35,964 nucleotides of DNA from Gammaproteobacteria bacterium (GTDB lineage: Bacteria > Pseudomonadota > Gammaproteobacteria > Steroidobacterales > GCA-2729495): NCBI GenBank assembly GCA_004357495.1, contig SMWD01000152.1, positions 1 through 35,964 on the forward strand. Direction: 5' to 3'. Within the stretch, counting starts at the first letter, position 1, and each line of letters begins with the position of its first letter. Positions 34,017 through 35,964 of this stretch are shown here, in pieces. Made by a program: the position numbers and the translations under genes. A model generated the notes under the pieces. That model made no database searches. It was given only the letters and a program-made list of their open reading frames with translations, and had not been told where the DNA came from.

Positions 34017-35609
34017 CTAGTCCTCCTCGGCCGCAATAACCGGCGGCGTCTCGAATGTGTGGAACGGGGCCGGCGACGGTACCGTCCACTCGAGTCCTTC
34101 AGCCCCCTCCCAGACCTGTGCGGTGGCTTTCTGGCCGCCGCGAATCGTCTTGACCACGATGTACAGGAAAAGGACCTGCGTCAGGCCGAGCAACCCCGCA
34201 CCGATGCTGGACATCATGTTGAAGTCTGCGAATTGCACCGAGTAATCGACGATGCGCCGGGGCATGCCGGCGAGCCCGGAGAAATGCATGGGAAAAAACG
34301 TCAGGTTAACGGCGAAGGCAGCCACCCAGAAGTGAATCTTGCCGAGCCGTTCGTCATACATGTGCCCGGTCCACTTGGGTAGCCAGTAGTAGACGGCCGC
34401 CATCGTGCCGAAGATCGCGCCGGGATACAGCACATAGTGGAAGTGCGCAACGACGAAGAACGTATCGTGATACTGGAAGTCCGCCGGCACCAACGCCAGC
34501 ATCAGGCCAGACAAGCCACCGATGGTAAACATCATGACGAAGGCAATAGCGAACAACATCGGCGTCTCGAAGGTCATCGAGCCCCGCCACATCGTCGCGA
34601 CCCAGTTGAACACCTTGACGGCCGTGGGCACGGCAATCAGCATCGTCGCATACATGAAGAACAGCTCGCCGAACAGCGGCATACCGGTCGTGAACATGTG
34701 GTGGCCCCAGACGACGAACGACAGGACCGCGATCAGGACCGTGGCATAGACCATCGAGCGGTAGCCGAACAGCCGCTTGCGCGCGAACGTCGGAATGATC
34801 TGCGAGGCGATGCCGAAGCCCGGCAGGATCATGATGTAAACCTCCGGGTGCCCGAAGAACCAGAAGATGTGCTGGAACAGCACCGGATCACCGCCGCCGG
34901 AAGCCTCGAAGAAGCTGGTACCGAAGTGGCGGTCGGTCAGCATCATCGTGACGACGCCGGCCAGCACCGGCATGACCATGATCAGCAGAAACGCGGTGAT
35001 CAGCCAGGTCCAGACGAACAACGGCATTCTCATCAATGTCATGCCGGGCGCACGCAGGTTTATGATCGTCACGATGATGTTAATCGCCCCGGCGACCGAC
35101 GAGATGCCCATCATGTGCACGCCCAGGATGAAGAAGTCGGTGCTCGGCGGGCCGTAGGTCGTTGACAGCGGCGCATAGAACGTCCAACCAAAGTTCGGGG
35201 CCCCGCCTTCCATGAACAGTGTTGACAACAGCAGCGTGAATGCGAATGGCAGCAGCCAGAAGCTGAAGTTATTGAGCCGGGGCAGCGCCATATCGGGCGC
35301 GCCGATCATCAGCGGGATCATCCAGTTAGCCAGGCCGACGAACCCCGGCATGACGACGCCGAATACCATGATGAGGCCATGCATCGTGACCAGCTGGTTA
35401 TAAAAGTCCGGTTGCGTGAACTGGATACCCGGTGCAAACAACTCGAGACGCATGATCATCGCGAACGCGCCCGCAATGAAGAACAGCGTAAAGCTGAGGC
35501 ACAGGTAGAGCGTGCCGATCTCCTTGTGGTTCGTCGTCAGCAGCCAGCGGGCGATGTAGCTCACCAGCGGATGGCGTGAACTCGGTATGTTGTCTGCGTG
35601 TGCGCTCAT
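34017..35609 (-). CDS. coxA: Cytochrome c oxidase subunit I (A1-type heme-copper oxidase)
   Basis: CoxA carries heme a and the heme a3-CuB centre where oxygen is reduced. Of 530 aa, H77 and H391 bind heme a, H389 binds heme a3, and H254, H303 and H304 bind CuB. Y258 in FGHPEVY is the cross-linked tyrosine. The D-channel residues D106, N113 and E256 are intact, which places it in type A1. The ATG at 35609 has GAGG seven bases upstream; an ATG at 35633 would overlap the coxB stop region. It follows coxB directly. Confidence 0.97.
   Translation of the reverse strand: MSAHADNIPSSRHPLVSYIARWLLTTNHKEIGTLYLCLSFTLFFIAGAFAMIMRLELFAPGIQFTQPDFYNQLVTMHGLIMVFGVVMPGFVGLANWMIPLMIGAPDMALPRLNNFSFWLLPFAFTLLLSTLFMEGGAPNFGWTFYAPLSTTYGPPSTDFFILGVHMMGISSVAGAINIIVTIINLRAPGMTLMRMPLFVWTWLITAFLLIMVMPVLAGVVTMMLTDRHFGTSFFEASGGGDPVLFQHIFWFFGHPEVYIMILPGFGIASQIIPTFARKRLFGYRSMVYATVLIAVLSFVVWGHHMFTTGMPLFGELFFMYATMLIAVPTAVKVFNWVATMWRGSMTFETPMLFAIAFVMMFTIGGLSGLMLALVPADFQYHDTFFVVAHFHYVLYPGAIFGTMAAVYYWLPKWTGHMYDERLGKIHFWVAAFAVNLTFFPMHFSGLAGMPRRIVDYSVQFADFNMMSSIGAGLLGLTQVLFLYIVVKTIRGGQKATAQVWEGAEGLEWTVPSPAPFHTFETPPVIAAEED
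34021..34028 (-). promoter_or_regulatory. Strong ribosome binding site of ctaG inside the coxA 3' end
   Basis: GAGGAGGA on the minus strand forms most of the last three coxA codons (Glu-Glu-Asp) just before its TAG. It is spaced eight bases from the TTG that starts ctaG. This decides the unusual start codon and suggests coupled translation. Confidence 0.65.
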
Positions 35610-35619
35610 CGATCCGCCT

Positions 35620-35964
35620 CTAACGTGACTCATAGACGGTCATCGGTTGGATGACCTGGCCCATCTCGTTGCCCCAGGAATTGCGTTCGTAGGTAATGAC
35701 GGCCGCGATATCGAGATCAGAGAGCTGCGGAGCCCAGGCCTGCATCTCGGTGTCGGCCTTGCCGTTCAGGACACGATCGATATGGCTCTCGATGGTCCCG
35801 GTAGTAATGTCGCTGCCCGCCAGCGCCGGGTACTTGCTGCTCTGCCCCAGTCCGTTTGGCTGATGACACGTCGCACAATTGTCCATGTAAACACTCTCGC
35901 CGCGCGTCACGAGTTCACCCATGCTCCACGTCCTCTGTCGATCGCGCACCGCCGTCTCGCCGGC
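35620..35964 (-). CDS. coxB: Cytochrome c oxidase subunit II, C-terminal cytochrome c domain (5' end outside window)
   Basis: The frame is open to the window edge, so only the last 114 residues are seen. They form a cytochrome c domain with CATCH as heme site and AMQAW-like distal methionine (EMQAW). The flanking segments GELVTRGESVYMDN, LNGKADTEMQAWAPQLSDLDIAAVITYERNSWGN are those of the CoxB cytochrome extension. This makes the enzyme a caa3-type oxidase. A GTG at 35949 is internal and is not the start. The CuA domain lies upstream, beyond the window. coxA begins ten bases downstream of the stop. Confidence 0.93.
   Translation of the reverse strand, partial: AGETAVRDRQRTWSMGELVTRGESVYMDNCATCHQPNGLGQSSKYPALAGSDITTGTIESHIDRVLNGKADTEMQAWAPQLSDLDIAAVITYERNSWGNEMGQVIQPMTVYESR

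Overview
The window is a GC-rich stretch of chromosome, almost certainly from an aerobic gammaproteobacterium. The main evidence is a DUF4426 lipoprotein gene, a TesB/FdxA/XerD/DsbC set of gammaproteobacterial type, a coxB-coxA-ctaG-coxC order with a divergent twin-transmembrane gene as in Pseudomonas, and a REP-like palindrome of the TGTGGGAGCGGC family. I cannot name the genus. Genes are densely packed on both strands. I saw no tRNA, rRNA, CRISPR array, transposase or prophage.

Region 1 (1-17.8 kb) is housekeeping. It starts with the 3' end of a HipA-family kinase gene, then typA and the RNA helicase gene rhlE, a zinc-ribbon Nudix hydrolase, ferredoxin fdxA, dsbC and xerD. Next come a PlsC-like acyltransferase, a thiolase, ETF-ubiquinone oxidoreductase, zapE, gpmA, a gamma-carbonic anhydrase homologue, tesB and a DUF1499 protein. 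A minus-strand run follows: an unknown membrane protein, moaC, mobA, folE and a MaoC-like hydratase. Three of these five act on GTP in pterin or molybdenum-cofactor synthesis. A 25-bp perfect inverted repeat flanked by 15-bp tandem units lies between zapE and gpmA.

Region 2 (18.4-24.5 kb) carries a leuC/leuD-like pair with non-canonical sequence features, a class III CoA-transferase and an HMG-CoA-lyase-family enzyme. No leuA or leuB is present. Together they could form a branched-chain dicarboxylate (citramalate-like) route to acetyl-CoA plus pyruvate instead of leucine synthesis. An Ada-type AraC/methyltransferase fusion and the DUF4426 lipoprotein follow.

Region 3 (24.5-36 kb) is a respiratory island on the minus strand. 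In transcription order it has coxB (cut by the window edge, with a C-terminal cytochrome c domain), coxA, ctaG and coxC. A small plus-strand twin-membrane gene interrupts it, then come a GldC-like gene and a full alternative complex III operon (actA, actB1, actB2, actC, actD, actE, actF). Quinol would be oxidised by ActC/ActF, electrons would pass through the iron-sulfur clusters and c-hemes of ActB/A/E, and the caa3-type oxidase would reduce oxygen. Four consecutive act junctions overlap by 1-4 bases and a fifth by 11, which suggests translational coupling.

The observations most worth following up are the GldC homologue, until now a Bacteroidetes gliding-motility family, beside a proteobacterial alternative complex III; the split ActB that keeps a molybdoenzyme-type cysteine motif; and the variant LeuCD/CoA-transferase/lyase cluster.
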